In this document: positions 1 through 11,167 of the stretch, piece after piece | How positions within the stretch are numbered: position 1 is the stretch's first letter | Layout: every line of letters starts with the position of its first letter | Assembly: GCA_026119855.1 (NCBI GenBank) | Contig: JAOWBW010000220.1 | Coordinates: 302,828 to 366,827 of the forward strand | DNA from: Campanula takesimana | Taxonomy: Eukaryota > Streptophyta > Magnoliopsida > Asterales > Campanulaceae | Length of the DNA: 64,000 bases | Direction: 5' to 3' | The notes under the pieces: generated by a model | What the model was told of the DNA's origin: nothing | What the model saw: the letters and a program-made list of their open reading frames with translations, nothing else | Database searches by the model: none | Program-made: the position numbers and the translations under genes

Positions 1-186
1 TGTAAGATATAGACTAACTAAATTGCGGATGAAAGAGAAAAGGCTTCCTCTATAGGGAACATGACAAGAATAGAGACATAAGCAACAAATGTTAAGCATC
101 GGATAGAGTAGCTTAAATTTATAAACCCGAGTTTCATCATAAAAAAAAAAAAAACTAAACCAGACTTGATATTTTGCAAATCTCAC

Positions 187-3100
187 CTTCTTAAAGCACT
201 GACGCAGGAAATCTGTAATGGAAGGAGATAAGCTATCTGGTATTGGAGGATGTTCATCCTTTAAGATTAAGAGAGGAAATCAGTAACCATTTAAAGCCAC
301 AAGAACAACTCGGCAAACAGCTTCTGCAGTTATCAAAACCTCATCACAAGAGCTAAGAGCAAAACAATAAGAGTGGCAGGAAAAGAGGAAACCTGCACAA
401 TCCTAAATAGAGCTGGCATAGGTTGGAGATCGTAGTATGGGGGTACGCACGTAAGAAGCTCAATCACTGTGCAGCCAACACTCCATATGTCAGAGGCAGC
501 ACAAACTCCTGACATTTCAATCACCTGAAACAACAATAATATTATGCATCGCAAATTAGTAGATTCTGCTACCCTTCCCCTCTTAGTCACCTAACCACAT
601 GCATTTCCAAGTATAGAATGTTAATCAGTATTCCTCTCTCTCTCTCTCTATTCAGGGTTATCTGTTGATACCTCACTCTAGTCTCTACCACGTATTATTA
701 GTGCAAAACTTTAATGCAGTATCCTCTTTATCTCTCTCTCTCTATGCAGGATACGGTTACTGATTCACTCTCTAACACATGTTGCTAATCAAAACCTTTA
801 ATGCAGAATTTATCTCTCTATCAATCTATCTTTCAACGTATCGTAATATGTTACTAATTCACTCTCTATCACGTGTTGCTAATAGCCTAATACAAACTAT
901 AAATGAAGTATCTCTCTCTCTATATATATAAACATATACATATACATATATGCATAGTAATGTGTTACTAGTTCACTCCCTTGCACGTTTTACTAATACA
1001 AACGCTTAATTCAGTCTCTCTCTCTCTCTCTCTGGTTGTGTGAGTGTGCGCGTGATGACAAGGGCGAGGGAAAGGGTTAGTAATAAATGAGCACCACTCA
1101 ATGCCATTTGGATTGTAAAGATTGGATTCTTTGATTTTAACTCCTGCTGTGGATAAGTAGTAGGGACTGGATATAGCTGCCATGCCAAACAGGGGGCCAT
1201 TGCAGAGTATAGAGTGGGAGCGGGAATGCCAACTAGCTAGCTTCAAGGAAGGACTGGTCTAATGGCTAACGGGGGTATGTTGTACTCTCACGTTCTTCAC
1301 CTCTCATTGAATGAGCCAAGAGGCAAATTTAGGTAACTGGTGCAATATCTTCGGCTCGTTCATACAAGCATATCCGAAAGACCCCGTGACCTTATGGGAG
1401 GGCAATGTGCAGTTTTCCCTAAAGATCGTATAACTAAGCCCCATGTGTCCATGCCATTTGGCCTACGGGGTTAAGCTCTCCAGTCGAGCCTCCTATCAAT
1501 CACTCTATGTGGTCTCAGTATACGGGATAAAGTTGGCAAGGCTAGACAATGTGTGATATGTCCTGCATGTAGCTGCAATGCTTTAGCTGTGTCTCATCAA
1601 GGCGGCTGAAGAGAATTTTACGCAGATGCTTACCTCACCAGTAACGCGGTGCTTGTGCCTCACCGTTGTCACAGTGGTGTGGGTCCCGAACTGGCCACGT
1701 GGGCTACAGCCTTCAATATCTATCCTACAACATTACTGAACCACTCCCTAGTCCCATGATACATTTACTGGGCTAGTGATTCAGGACAAAGTAAGGAAAT
1801 TCTCCAAACAAGTACACAAAGAGGACGTCTGAAAAGAGAGTGAGACTCGAACCGCTGTGACCATAAATGAATGATCTAGTAGATTAAGTGGAACGTCAAG
1901 TCATGCTATATAATAAACTAGATTATATTGCAAATTATGTGACATATGCTATATAATCTTAAAGATTATGTGAAACGTCAAGTCATCGAATAGTTGAAAC
2001 ATCAAATATTCCTCCTGATACTTAAACTTACATCTAACAGAGATCAATATGAAATTGGCCAAAATTGTATAACAGAGCAAACCAATTCCAACCTCATAAA
2101 AACAGTTATACATGAGGCTCAAAGAGGAAGAATGATTCAATACCTCAGGAGCCATCCAGTATGGTGTGCCAACTACTGAATGTGTATTAGCATCTGCCTC
2201 AGTTAATTTCGTGGCAACCCCAAAATCTGCAAGTTTCACAAGACCCTGCAAGCATATTTTTAGTAAGTACATTTATAAGACCGGGTGAGAGTAATTAAAC
2301 GAAGAAAAATTATTTAATGACCCCAAACCCCAAAACAAAAGAAACAACTTACAAAACAAAAGAGAAGATGACTATCCTCGAATGACCAAGATAACAATCC
2401 AGTCACTCCTCAAATCGGAAAGGGGAGACCCCCCCCCCCCAAAAAAAAAGGCTCCCTTCGCATGAGCCCACAACAAAGGTAGGCAAACAACTCTATCCTA
2501 TAGCAATGATTTCGAAAGAAGATAGTCCTTAAATATGCTTGCACAATGTTCAAACCAAATGAACCAAAAGATAGCAAGAACCCACAATCTCGCAAGATTT
2601 CCTCATCAGTACCTTGCTTAACACAATGAGCATACAACTAGAGAAACGAATACACATATTCTGGACTAACACCCAGCTAACACCTATTAAATTTAAAAGC
2701 TGATTCCAAAGATAGCAGGCTCCCTCACAATATAGAAAGAGGTAATAGTGGGACTCCATAGAAGATTTGCACATCACTCACTAATTCGGAGATAAACATT
2801 TCTAAGGTCTTTGATACTGCAATTGTTGTCTGTGATGAGCTCGTTACAATACAAAGTCCGCTTAAAACCCTAATCTTAAATGTAGTCTTTGATTTCCAAA
2901 TAATGGAAGACGCGGTGAAGGGGGAAGGACTAGGACACTGAGTCAAATGATAGAAAGAACAACACGAATAAGTCCCTGAACCATCTAAACTCCAAACCCT
3001 AGCGTCCTAGTTATCAGTAGCACAAAAATATGCAAGAGAAGTAAGAATTTGAGTGCAGTTTTCTAGAAGAATGCACGTGGTATCCCCCAAAAGTACAAAT

Positions 3101-4711
3101 CTATGGACCCGGATTATGACCAATTCTACATTATTCTTTTTAGATTGATCATCTTGAGTAATTATTGATTCTTTATCAAGACGAAATAAATAAGCATGTG
3201 AAGGAAGGATTAAGGGAGAACCAAAACAGCAAATATGGAATATACTATAAAGCGACACAGACCAGCTAATCTGAACATGTAACTCCAAGTAGATACCTCC
3301 TTTGTAGTCAATATATTGGCACCCTTAATATCCCGATGAATAACTCCCTGCTCATGTAGATAAACCAAACCTTCCAAAACCTGCAACAAGTTTAATTTTT
3401 TACGACTAAATCATGGAGGATTACAGATTAATGAAGCTCACGAACAAACCTGAGTTATGTAAACAGCCACCAGCGACTCTGGAAATGGCCCAAATTTATT
3501 TGGCTTAATTATGTTTGCGAGTGACCCATTTTCCACGTACCTAATAAGAAAATTCAGGAGATAAGCCCAAAATTTTGACCTATGACATCCCCGCATTCTA
3601 ACAGTAGATATACAATATGAGAAAGTTTTGCATACTCGAGAATTATGTGAAGATGAGACTTCGTCTTTGAGGATCCCAAATACTTCACAATATTTTTGTG
3701 ATTCAGGTTCTGTGAAAAGAAACCAAAAAAGGGGGAGGGGGAGAGAAGTGCGACATCAGATAAATCTATTTAAACGTCAATGGTAAGTCATAAATTTCAT
3801 AAGCCAAAAACAAAGGGGGTCGACACATGTGGATCATATACATAGTTGTCTGCCTTCGGGAAAAAAAAAATCATAAGTGCAATATTGTATCTTATAAAAG
3901 CAATGAAAAGACAAACTCACCTTGAGCAAATCAATCTCTTGCTGACACATTGATAAGCCCCAGCAGTAACAGAATAATCCAAAAAGAAAACGAAAATTGG
4001 TGAGATCAAATTCCAAATAAAGCCTAAGAATCAAAAAATAACAATATGTAGGCCCAAAGTTATCAAAACTACTGAAGTCCAAGCTAAACAACTGAAGAGA
4101 CATTACTGGCCAATCATTACAGAAAATCTGAATGCTAATGGCACATGTCGCATGACTTAGGTAATTGGTCGAATTTTACCTAGTACATTCTCAAAGTAAG
4201 TGCTCGTGAAATTCCCCTATTCAACCCTGACAAATGCACAATATATAATACAATTGAGTGGTTGATGATAGGAAGGTGACTTTGATAGCAGTAAACATTG
4301 CTGGAAGCGGATTTGGATTCAAAAAGATATACTCTCACTCGTCATATAGGCATTTCAAAGATTCAAGGATCCTGCATTCATGATTTTTTCCCGGGAAAGT
4401 TTGTTCCTTTTGTAGATGCCCGTTCAAAACAAGCAAAAAATTCAAGTCACCGACAAAATCTAGCTATACGTCTATCCTACAATCAAATCAATACGTGTAT
4501 GACATATAAGTTGACTATCATCATTTCTCGAGAATCTAGTACTTCGAGTAGAATGAGATTCACCATTGCAAAAGGTATGTAAATTGAGAAACTGAATAAT
4601 CTTTCCAAAAATGTGCCTCCTACAAACATTTGTGAAATACGAAAGTATTGACACTTCCTAAAAGTGTCAACATGATTTTCTCGCCTTTCAAACTTACAAT
4701 GAAAGAGCGTA

Positions 4712-4758
<47 letters not shown>

Positions 4759-5389
4759 GTTAACGTAATGATGGTTTATTTATCATACCATAATAACGTT
4801 AAGATCCTCCTGAGCAATATTCTCCAAAGAAACCTGCTTTATAGCAACAAAATCTCCATTCTCCAAGTCCAAGCCCTTGTACACTCGACCATATGCTCCT
4901 TTCCCGATCTCATCCCCAAGCATCTTTCACAAACAAAAAGAGCTCACATTTCAGAAAACCCATGAATTAGCATCATCCTTACTGGTACGTAATGACACAA
5001 TTAAAGCCAGACTTATGATCACACTATAGAAAGCAATCAAAACCGTCTCCACACATCATTTTGATCAGAGACTATATAGTAGCAATTACTCAAAATCAAA
5101 TGCCCAATTCTGTCAAACCCCAAATTAAAAACCTAAATTTTCAAAATTCAAGCAATCCAAAACCCCAGCAACTCCATTTAGTTGGTAGCAGAACTAAGAA
5201 ACAAATCTCGAAAACCTCATTTCCCTCACCTGCTCCCACTTTTATTAATTGAATTATACAAAATGCGCTAGATAAATTACGATAGAAGAAAATTCAAAAC
5301 GGGACTTCTGAAATGGGACCAATTCTTACATATTTGTTGTCGAGAGTCTTAGTTTTGTGAAATGCCGTAGTTGTTGATTGCCGAGACAT
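187..5389 (-). CDS. MAP3KE1: MAP3K-epsilon-type protein kinase, N-terminal kinase domain (partial, runs off left edge)
   Basis: Plant MAPKKK of the epsilon class, a Ser/Thr kinase of the MEKK/STE11-like group; known members act in cell division, pollen viability and plasma-membrane integrity. Nine coding exons join in frame with GT-AG introns: 5330-5389, 4789-4923, 3921-3941, 3636-3709, 3450-3540, 3297-3380, 2144-2245, 393-524 and 187-258, giving 257 codons. Visible kinase motifs: glycine loop GKGAYGRV (residues 27-34), AIK lysine 49, HRDIKGAN with catalytic Asp144, DFG at 162-164, and APE at 187-189. The start is the ATG at 5389, and the product opens MSRQSTTTAF then KTKTLDNKY, as in the family. 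Exon 3 is only 21 bp. The C-terminal kinase end and the long ARM-type tail of the family lie beyond base 1. No stop or frameshift is seen, so the gene looks functional. The symbol is by family resemblance, not proven orthology. Confidence 0.95.
630..1035. repeat. Degenerate CT-rich tandem repeat inside kinase intron 7
   Basis: About four diverged units of roughly 80-110 bp. Each has a core like TTACTNNTTCACTCTCT, then CACGTNTTNCTAAT, then TTAATGCAG or a variant, followed by a (TC)n run. Units are recognisable near 640-725, 740-815, 830-920 and 960-1033. The block lies within the 1.6-kb intron between the kinase exons at 393-524 and 2144-2245. Confidence 0.6.
1240..2000. other. Kinase intron 7 remainder, possibly with an inserted repeat
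   Basis: Non-coding intron sequence. The part from about 1240 to 1860 is visibly richer in G+C than the rest of the intron and may be an old insertion. On the minus strand near 1842-1855 there is a GGTTCGAGTCTC word resembling a Pol III B box. A direct repeat containing AACGTCAAGTCAT occurs near 1891 and 1974. No termini or target duplication could be defined. Confidence 0.3.
4717..4756. repeat. (AG)20 microsatellite in kinase intron 2
   Basis: An uninterrupted AG dinucleotide run 33 bp beyond the donor site of coding exon 2 (4789-4923). It would be read as a (CT) tract in the pre-mRNA, and is likely polymorphic in length. Confidence 0.95.
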
Positions 5390-5626
5390 CTCTCTTATAT
5401 GTCGGGTTCGAAGAACCCTAGAATCGTTCCATTGTTTGAACTGGATAGGGGTTTAGGGCCAGAATTTTCGCCGAGGGAATTGATCGGCGACGAATGCTCC
5501 GACCAAATTTGGGGAAGAGAAAATGGTAGAAATTTTTTGTGAAGGCTCTGTCTGAATGTGTATGTACGTATATTAAAAAAAAAATGACTTAAAGTGTAAA
5601 AATTGTGGGTCAATTTCATGGAAAAG

Positions 5627-5658
<32 letters not shown>

Positions 5659-5900
5659 GAAGAGAAATTTGGGAAAGTTAGTGTTTTCTCTTTAAATCGA
5701 TGGTCCAATGAATAATATGTTTAGAAATATAGCAATTGAATTCTAAGGACGTTTATAATTTTTGTCAAACACCCTCTCGTCTAAAAATATTCTTTTTATT
5801 CTAATATTATTTTAACAATTTGATTGAAATTTGTTAAAAAATCCCTATGAAATATAGTAGTCACTGCACATATTTATAATAGCGTATAAGTTTTATATAT
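5390..5900 (-). promoter_or_regulatory. 5' flank of the kinase gene (5' UTR/promoter region, elements undefined)
   Basis: Sequence immediately upstream of the kinase ATG on the minus strand. The first about 140 bp (5390-5530) is less AT-rich and contains AACCCTAG-type words, consistent with a 5' UTR. It is followed by a T24 homopolymer (about 5628-5651) and AT-rich DNA. No convincing TATA box could be singled out. Confidence 0.4.
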
Positions 5901-5949
5901 ATGCAAAAAGAAAATATGTAGATAAATAATAATGAAGTTGACATTGAGA

Positions 5950-7600
5950 TAACTCTTGACGTCTTCGAGTAAATTTTATCCTCGATATTTTTTTCAAGGT
6001 TCTTAAGTCATTGATGTGCAGACATTTGTTCACGTAAGACTTAAGTTTTACCTACAAATGCACCTCAATCATTTGTTTTCTAATATCGAGTAAAGGACAT
6101 ATACCAATGAACTCGTATAAGTATCATATAGGGAACTAAAAATTGAAAACTTAACTTGGGTTTTCGACATTAATTTTTATTTTATTTTTGTCAAAATTGA
6201 TAGTGTTTCATTCATATATCATAAATCAAAATGAATGTATAGTAGACCAAATGAAAAAATAATCTAAAGTACTAACCAAGATGGGATCAATCAAATCATA
6301 GGTGATGCATTATACCCTAATAAAACGGTATTTTGTGCTAAGTATTTTACCATTTGATACAAATTAATTATATGATAAGGTACCCATAGACTTTTGATGC
6401 ATTATAATATATGCTAGACATTCTATCATTTGTCACAAACGTCTCTACACCATGTTTGATTAATATTCTATGTTTTTTTTAATTTTTACCATTGAATTTG
6501 AGAGGAATACTCTCACGTGTATCACTTTTTATACCCTACCCATGTTTATTTCTTTCAAAATCTTCAACTTGTTTGTTAAATTATGTGTTATCCATCGGAG
6601 CAAAATCATTAAGTTTTTTTTCCGCTTCTAACATTATTAAAAACCTTCATGTGAATCCATTGTAGAATGTCAACTAAAACAAGAAAATAAATCTATATAA
6701 AAAAAAAAAAAAAAAAAGGAACACATCTTATATGGCGAAATGTCAAAATGCACAATATTAAACACGCATTCTAATTCACTAGTACAAATAAAAAAAATAT
6801 AAAGTGTTTGTTAGGCTACTGACATGTATCATAACACCAATTACCTATAACTTAGTATCACAAAATTAAAAAGTAACATAAATGCATGAAAAAATTGTGA
6901 CTTAATATGTAATGACATAGCAAGCTCCAATATGTTGTTTTGAAGGTTATGTGTGAGATACCTTTTTGAAATAATAGACCCCGTTTAACAATTCACCATC
7001 TCCAATCCAGGTCTTTAAAATACGGTCCTATGTCAATTATAACAAATAAGTAAAAATGATATCATTGACTAAATATCCATTAGCTTATGAGTGAAGATAA
7101 GGTTGCAATGTAAATCAATAACATATATAATATCACGAAGAACTATCTCTCATAACTATTTTATGTCTTTCTTTGTAACAGTAGATTATAGTAGATTATA
7201 TCGCATTTGGTAACCAATTAGATTTTGAGCTACTCCTAAAAAATATCCTATCAACTAATCTTCCATGCATTGTCATATAATTTGAAACTCCACTATCTAA
7301 TTAATATTCAATTTACTAAAGTGCGATAAAAAGATATCTTACCACAAATTTTCTCAATATCATAATTTTGTGCTTATAAAAGCGACAAATGATCATGAAA
7401 TTGCTCCTTTGAAACGAACAATTGAAGACGTCGATTGCTTTTTCAGAGACCTTGCATCTGAATCACATTCACTAACATCACGACATACCTTGGCCTCATC
7501 CTAATTGAGCGTGGCCTCGTCGATGACCTCTATTGGAATAAATTTCTCATCATTATCCAGGTAAAATGCCTATCTTGTCTACTCAATTTATATATATTAA
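5950..7600 (-). mobile_element. Highly decayed Ty1/copia remnant (protease to integrase region)
   Basis: No long ORF survives, but minus-strand translations keep copia landmarks in the right order. The protease active-site block LDSGVSNYMT is encoded at 7300-7271. The segment after it, LRDIIYVIDLHCNLIFTHKL at 7140-7081, matches the usual copia 'LKDVLYVPDL..NLIS..KL' block. These two lie in different frames. A weak zinc-knuckle-like stretch lies upstream (about 7330-7390), and a weak 'VLLGY' integrase-end motif lies near 6300-6340. LTRs were not found. The remnant is old, full of stops and frameshifts, and AT-rich. The limits given are approximate. Confidence 0.6.
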
Positions 7601-8738
7601 ATCCAATTTGCTAATCAAATTAACGATTAAGACAAAGGCATGTTAATTCAAAAATTCCCATAACATCGTCCCCTACAATCCTAAGACCGACTACTTCACG
7701 AAATCTAGTTTATTTTTCATAAAAAGTGTTTGTCACAATTGGATTATCCCATATGACATAGTTAGAGTCTCTTATCAACACAGAGTGAAAAACAGTGCAT
7801 GTTATATGTGATGGGTGTAAGAAAAAGAGAGTTAGTAAATTGGCTTGTTTGGGATGTCAGGTTTCATTGTCTTCCAAAAATAATATGAACCCAGGATATC
7901 GATATTGCTTTTGATATTATGGAAAAGTTGGAGGCTCGTAAAGAAAAAAAAGGCACAAATGTTGGGAAAAGATATTATGTATATTTCCATTGATTCATCG
8001 AACAATATATAGTCAAACGATAAAAGGAACGAAAGATATTCTACATTCTTATAAATCTTACTAGATCGTAAGGGACGATTACAAATATCTCCTGAGATAT
8101 CACACAATAAACATAGTGATTCAACTGTCGTGATATATCCTAAATCTAAAACTTGTATAAATATAAGAAATTCGGCTAAAGTGGTTAAAGATATATAAAT
8201 CTTATTTTCCTTAGCAAATACTTCTTTTCCAATTAGAACATGATAATGGCTCATGTGTAAATGACATTTAAGTTTTTGTGTGATTAATCCGACTAATTAT
8301 TGATATTAAATATATAAAATTGCACGACCATCCCTATAACACGCTTCTTTAACTATTGTGTGTCTTATATTTTGTAAGAAAAATTACAAGTGTTAACTTT
8401 GACATATTTCAATTCTCTGCAATCCATATTTTCAACTATCCTTACTAATTGATTATAATCAATTTAACCATCATGATTCTAGAATTGAAATGGTAAACAT
8501 TGGTGTTGATGCCCCATTCCGAATTACCCACTTTTTGATTGCATGTTTGGGCAATTTTTTTTTTTTTTTTTTATATATTTTAGTGGTTTAATTATGTTTT
8601 CGTCACCTTTCATCACATTTTGTTAATTTTTTATCGAATCGTTAGTTTTAGACTTAACTTGGTTAACAAAGTTAACGTCAAGGAAAAATTTCGCATTTCA
8701 GTAGACCATGTCCAGTTAGAGACTTGTTTTCTATGTGA
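7601..8738. other. AT-rich intergenic spacer, nothing recognised
   Basis: Low-complexity AT-rich DNA with a T18 run near 8553-8570. A 140-codon open frame on the minus strand (7832-8254) resembles no family I know and has the composition of the spacer; I do not call it a gene. Bases 8739-8743 (GTCCC) are the left target duplication of Gy-A. Confidence 0.6.
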
Positions 8739-8743
8739 GTCCC

Positions 8744-9406
8744 TGATGCTGCAAAAAACGTGTCGGATCAGCCCTCCGTCTAGCGGTTCGGATAAATCCA
8801 GCAATGAGATCTTCCCCGTTCGGATCTGCGCACAATGAACAAACGTAAACTGCGCCGGGGCTTCACCCGCGAAGACCCTCCGGCGTGAGAGTAAGAATAC
8901 GGGTGATATGAAATAGAGAAATCAATTGACTAGTTTAGAGCCAAAGAGTTCATTACCCGTCTCCTGTTTTGATGACCTGTTTTTATAGGCGCGGGTGAAT
9001 TAGTCCTAACTTGTTTAGAGAAGCTAGGGAGCCCGTATTACCGTGGGACTCGTATTCCTTGGAGATAAACTCCCGGATAAGGATGAGTGGTTTCCCAGTT
9101 TTCTTGTAGAAGAGATATCCTTGTTCAGATAAGGATCTCCACTGTTAGAGTTGTAATCAAACTCTGTAAGTGGACTCCCTGCGACAATGGGAGGTTTTGA
9201 CTGGTAAGTCGGCCCGTCATCTATCTCGGCCTCTTCAAAGAGGTTGGCTATGGATTAGGTTTATTGGACCTCGGCCTAGGCAAGGGCTGCCTGTTCGGCC
9301 TCATGTATGTCGGCATATAAGATTGTGGGCCTCTTTGGATGGGCCTTATTGTATGTGAGCCCAGAGTTTATGGGTCCCATTTAACCAAGTCGGTTTATGT
9401 TGTTCA
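8744..9406 (-). repeat. Gy-A 3' LTR
   Basis: It is the same length (663 bp) as 23658-24320, about 98% identical by eye, and has TG...CA ends. Read on the minus strand, a TATA-like CCTATAAAA lies at 8989-8981. Confidence 0.95.
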
Positions 9407-9422
9407 GTGGCCCCCGAGTTTC
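9407..9422 (-). other. Gy-A polypurine tract
   Basis: On the minus strand, the sequence ACTCGGGGGCCAC directly precedes the 3' LTR start. A G-rich tract abutting the LTR is where plus-strand DNA synthesis is primed in LTR elements. Confidence 0.7.
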
Positions 9423-9644
9423 CATCTCGGCATGCTGAGTAGGAACTGTGCCCCTTGTACTTGCTTTGCACTTCATATATGTTGATTTGACCTATAGCCG
9501 GCAAAAATCCTTTTTTGCCTGGATTTGCTGACGTCACTGCAGATTTGATTCAGGTGGAATCATTATTCCTCTTGGAGAGCGAACATTCATTAATTGCGCC
9601 TTAATCATGACAGATAAATACCGCGCCCCTTCATATTCGGGGAG

Positions 9645-9651
9645 TATAAAT
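9645..9651 (+). promoter_or_regulatory. TATA box of the small acidic antisense gene in Gy-A
   Basis: TATAAAT sits 99 bp before the ATG at 9750 and is followed by a C/T-rich stretch suitable for a start site near 9675-9685. It is on the strand opposite to the retrotransposon's own transcript. Confidence 0.6.
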
Positions 9652-9749
9652 ACACGATCCGTCTACTGGTTGTTCTTCATCTTACTTTCACTTTCAAGAA
9701 TTCTTCAAAGACCCTTCAAGAACACTCCAAATTTCGCGAAAATTCAAAG

Positions 9750-10130
9750 ATGGCTCCAAAGAGGAAATACGATGATGTTTTTCCAGAAGAAGTGACTTCA
9801 GAGTCAGAGAATCAAGCTAGAAACCCCAGTTCATCTAGCAACAGCGATTCCGATTTTCTGTTGAAAAAACGATCGTTTTTTCCGGCGGAGGAGTGGCTGT
9901 CCGATAGCAACGATGAATTCGTGGAGCCAGACCTAGTTGAAGAGTCTTCCGACGACTCTAGTGCAGAAGAGTCAGAGGATGAGGATGAGGATGATGATGA
10001 TGAAGACGACGGTGAGGATGATCCTGAACCCATCATTATTGATGAATATGGGTATGATGGGACGTTGAATGGGAGGAGGATGATGAAGATCAAGACCAAG
10101 ATTGTGATCTTTCTTGAATCCTTTAGCTAG
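9750..10130 (+). CDS. Small acidic nuclear-type protein encoded antisense in Gy-A (unknown function)
   Basis: I do not recognise a family. The 126-codon frame begins MAPKRKYDDVF, with a basic PKRK cluster that could be a nuclear signal. It has a Ser-rich middle and then a long Asp/Glu run (roughly residues 70-95), a composition typical of histone-binding or chromatin-associated acidic tails (inference). It lies just inside the 3' LTR on the strand opposite gag-pol and has its own TATA box at 9645. The last about 20 residues look frameshifted. After the GGG at about 10075, the alternative frame continues as an acidic tail and ends at a TGA about 50 bp on, which suggests a 1-nt slip in a G run. 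A short 3' region follows, with an (AT)n stretch at 10204-10219. Confidence 0.55.
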   Translation: MAPKRKYDDVFPEEVTSESENQARNPSSSSNSDSDFLLKKRSFFPAEEWLSDSNDEFVEPDLVEESSDDSSAEESEDEDEDDDDEDDGEDDPEPIIIDEYGYDGTLNGRRMMKIKTKIVIFLESFS

Positions 10131-10853
10131 CATGATCCAGTAGTAGTTTTTTCTCTTTTGTATAGGTCAGGCCCCCGGCCTTGTTGTGGGGGTCCTTTTT
10201 GTTATATATATATATATAATGGGATTTTGTCCTTTTAGACACGTTCCGATTGTGATTTGACTCCATGGCTTGAATTCCTTGCATCCTGCATGACCTTGAT
10301 TTTTATCTCATTAACACTACCTTTTTCATGATGTCGTCTCAAAGTAATGATGATCGCGTGATCCTTGATGACATGTCGGCATAGAATGCATTTGTATCTG
10401 TCGTTCAACCATGAATTCAATCGCCGCCTGATCTCGACCTACCCCTGAACTTTTCTCATCTCGGTCTCGTCTTACTCTTCGATACCATTGGGGATGTCGG
10501 TCCATTGCCGTGGTGTCGGTTACTTCCATGCGCTGAACCCTTCAATGTCGACCCAACCATCCGAAATGTTTATGCTTTACGAAGCCGACTGGCATTTCTG
10601 CTATAGGTCTCGGCTTGCCACGTGTCAATCTAGCATTGGCAGTCTGTTCGTGTTTTTCAAATGGCGGTTGGGTCACTTCAATCATCTGTCTTTCCCTTTA
10701 TCTTGACTGGTGCACGTGTCTTGATGATGGGACATTCACCTCGAAAACGTGGCCCATTAAATGCGAGTCATGATGGGTTAGTGGGTGTACGTGCAGCCCA
10801 TGGGTCGCGGGCTAGAACCGGGTCAAAACCGGATTCATAAATTTCGACCCGTC
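10131..10853 (+). other. Spacer between the two antisense genes of Gy-A
   Basis: Non-coding. It holds the likely 3' UTR of the acidic gene (Pol II poly(A)-type AT-rich tract near 10200) and then about 600 bp rich in the CTCGG/TCGGC words typical of this element. No ORF is supported. Confidence 0.5.
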
Positions 10854-10860
10854 TATATAC
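10854..10860 (+). promoter_or_regulatory. TATA box of the Transposase_28-like antisense gene
   Basis: TATATAC follows a G+C-rich stretch ending GACCCGTC and lies 314 bp before the ATG at 11168. The leader in between has a possible 5' UTR intron donor (AAG|GTATTT near 11040). It is on the strand opposite to gag-pol. Confidence 0.5.
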
Positions 10861-11167
10861 ACTCCCAAAATAAACCCTTGAAAATATCCCATTTTCAAAT
10901 TCCTTGCCTGAGTAGTGTACCTGCCGCCGGCGAATCAACCGATAACTCTGTTCTTGAAGCGACTCCAATCAATCTGCTTTGACCAAAGTGTTTAAGGCGG
11001 CCTTTCGACTAGCTTCCTCCGATCCCTTTCCATTTTTAAGGTATTTTTCACCCTTACTTTTGTCGATTTTCCATAGTTAGGGTTCCGGGCATTTCTTTGA
11101 AGGTTTTACTGCTTCGTCCGCCATTGCTCCTATTTAGCTATATTCTTTGAACTTTCACCTCCTTCTA

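Noticed and set aside
1240..1870. Possible tRNA-derived SINE in kinase intron 7 (B-box-like word on the minus strand)
   Set aside because: No convincing A box at the right distance, no poly(A) or T tail and no target duplication.
7832..8254. 140-codon minus-strand ORF in the spacer
   Set aside because: Composition equals that of the spacer, no known domain, no promoter or splice context.
9812..10099. Minus-strand Ser-rich ORF opposite the acidic gene
   Set aside because: It is the complement of the GAT/GAG-rich acidic run; the TATA box and leader support the plus strand.
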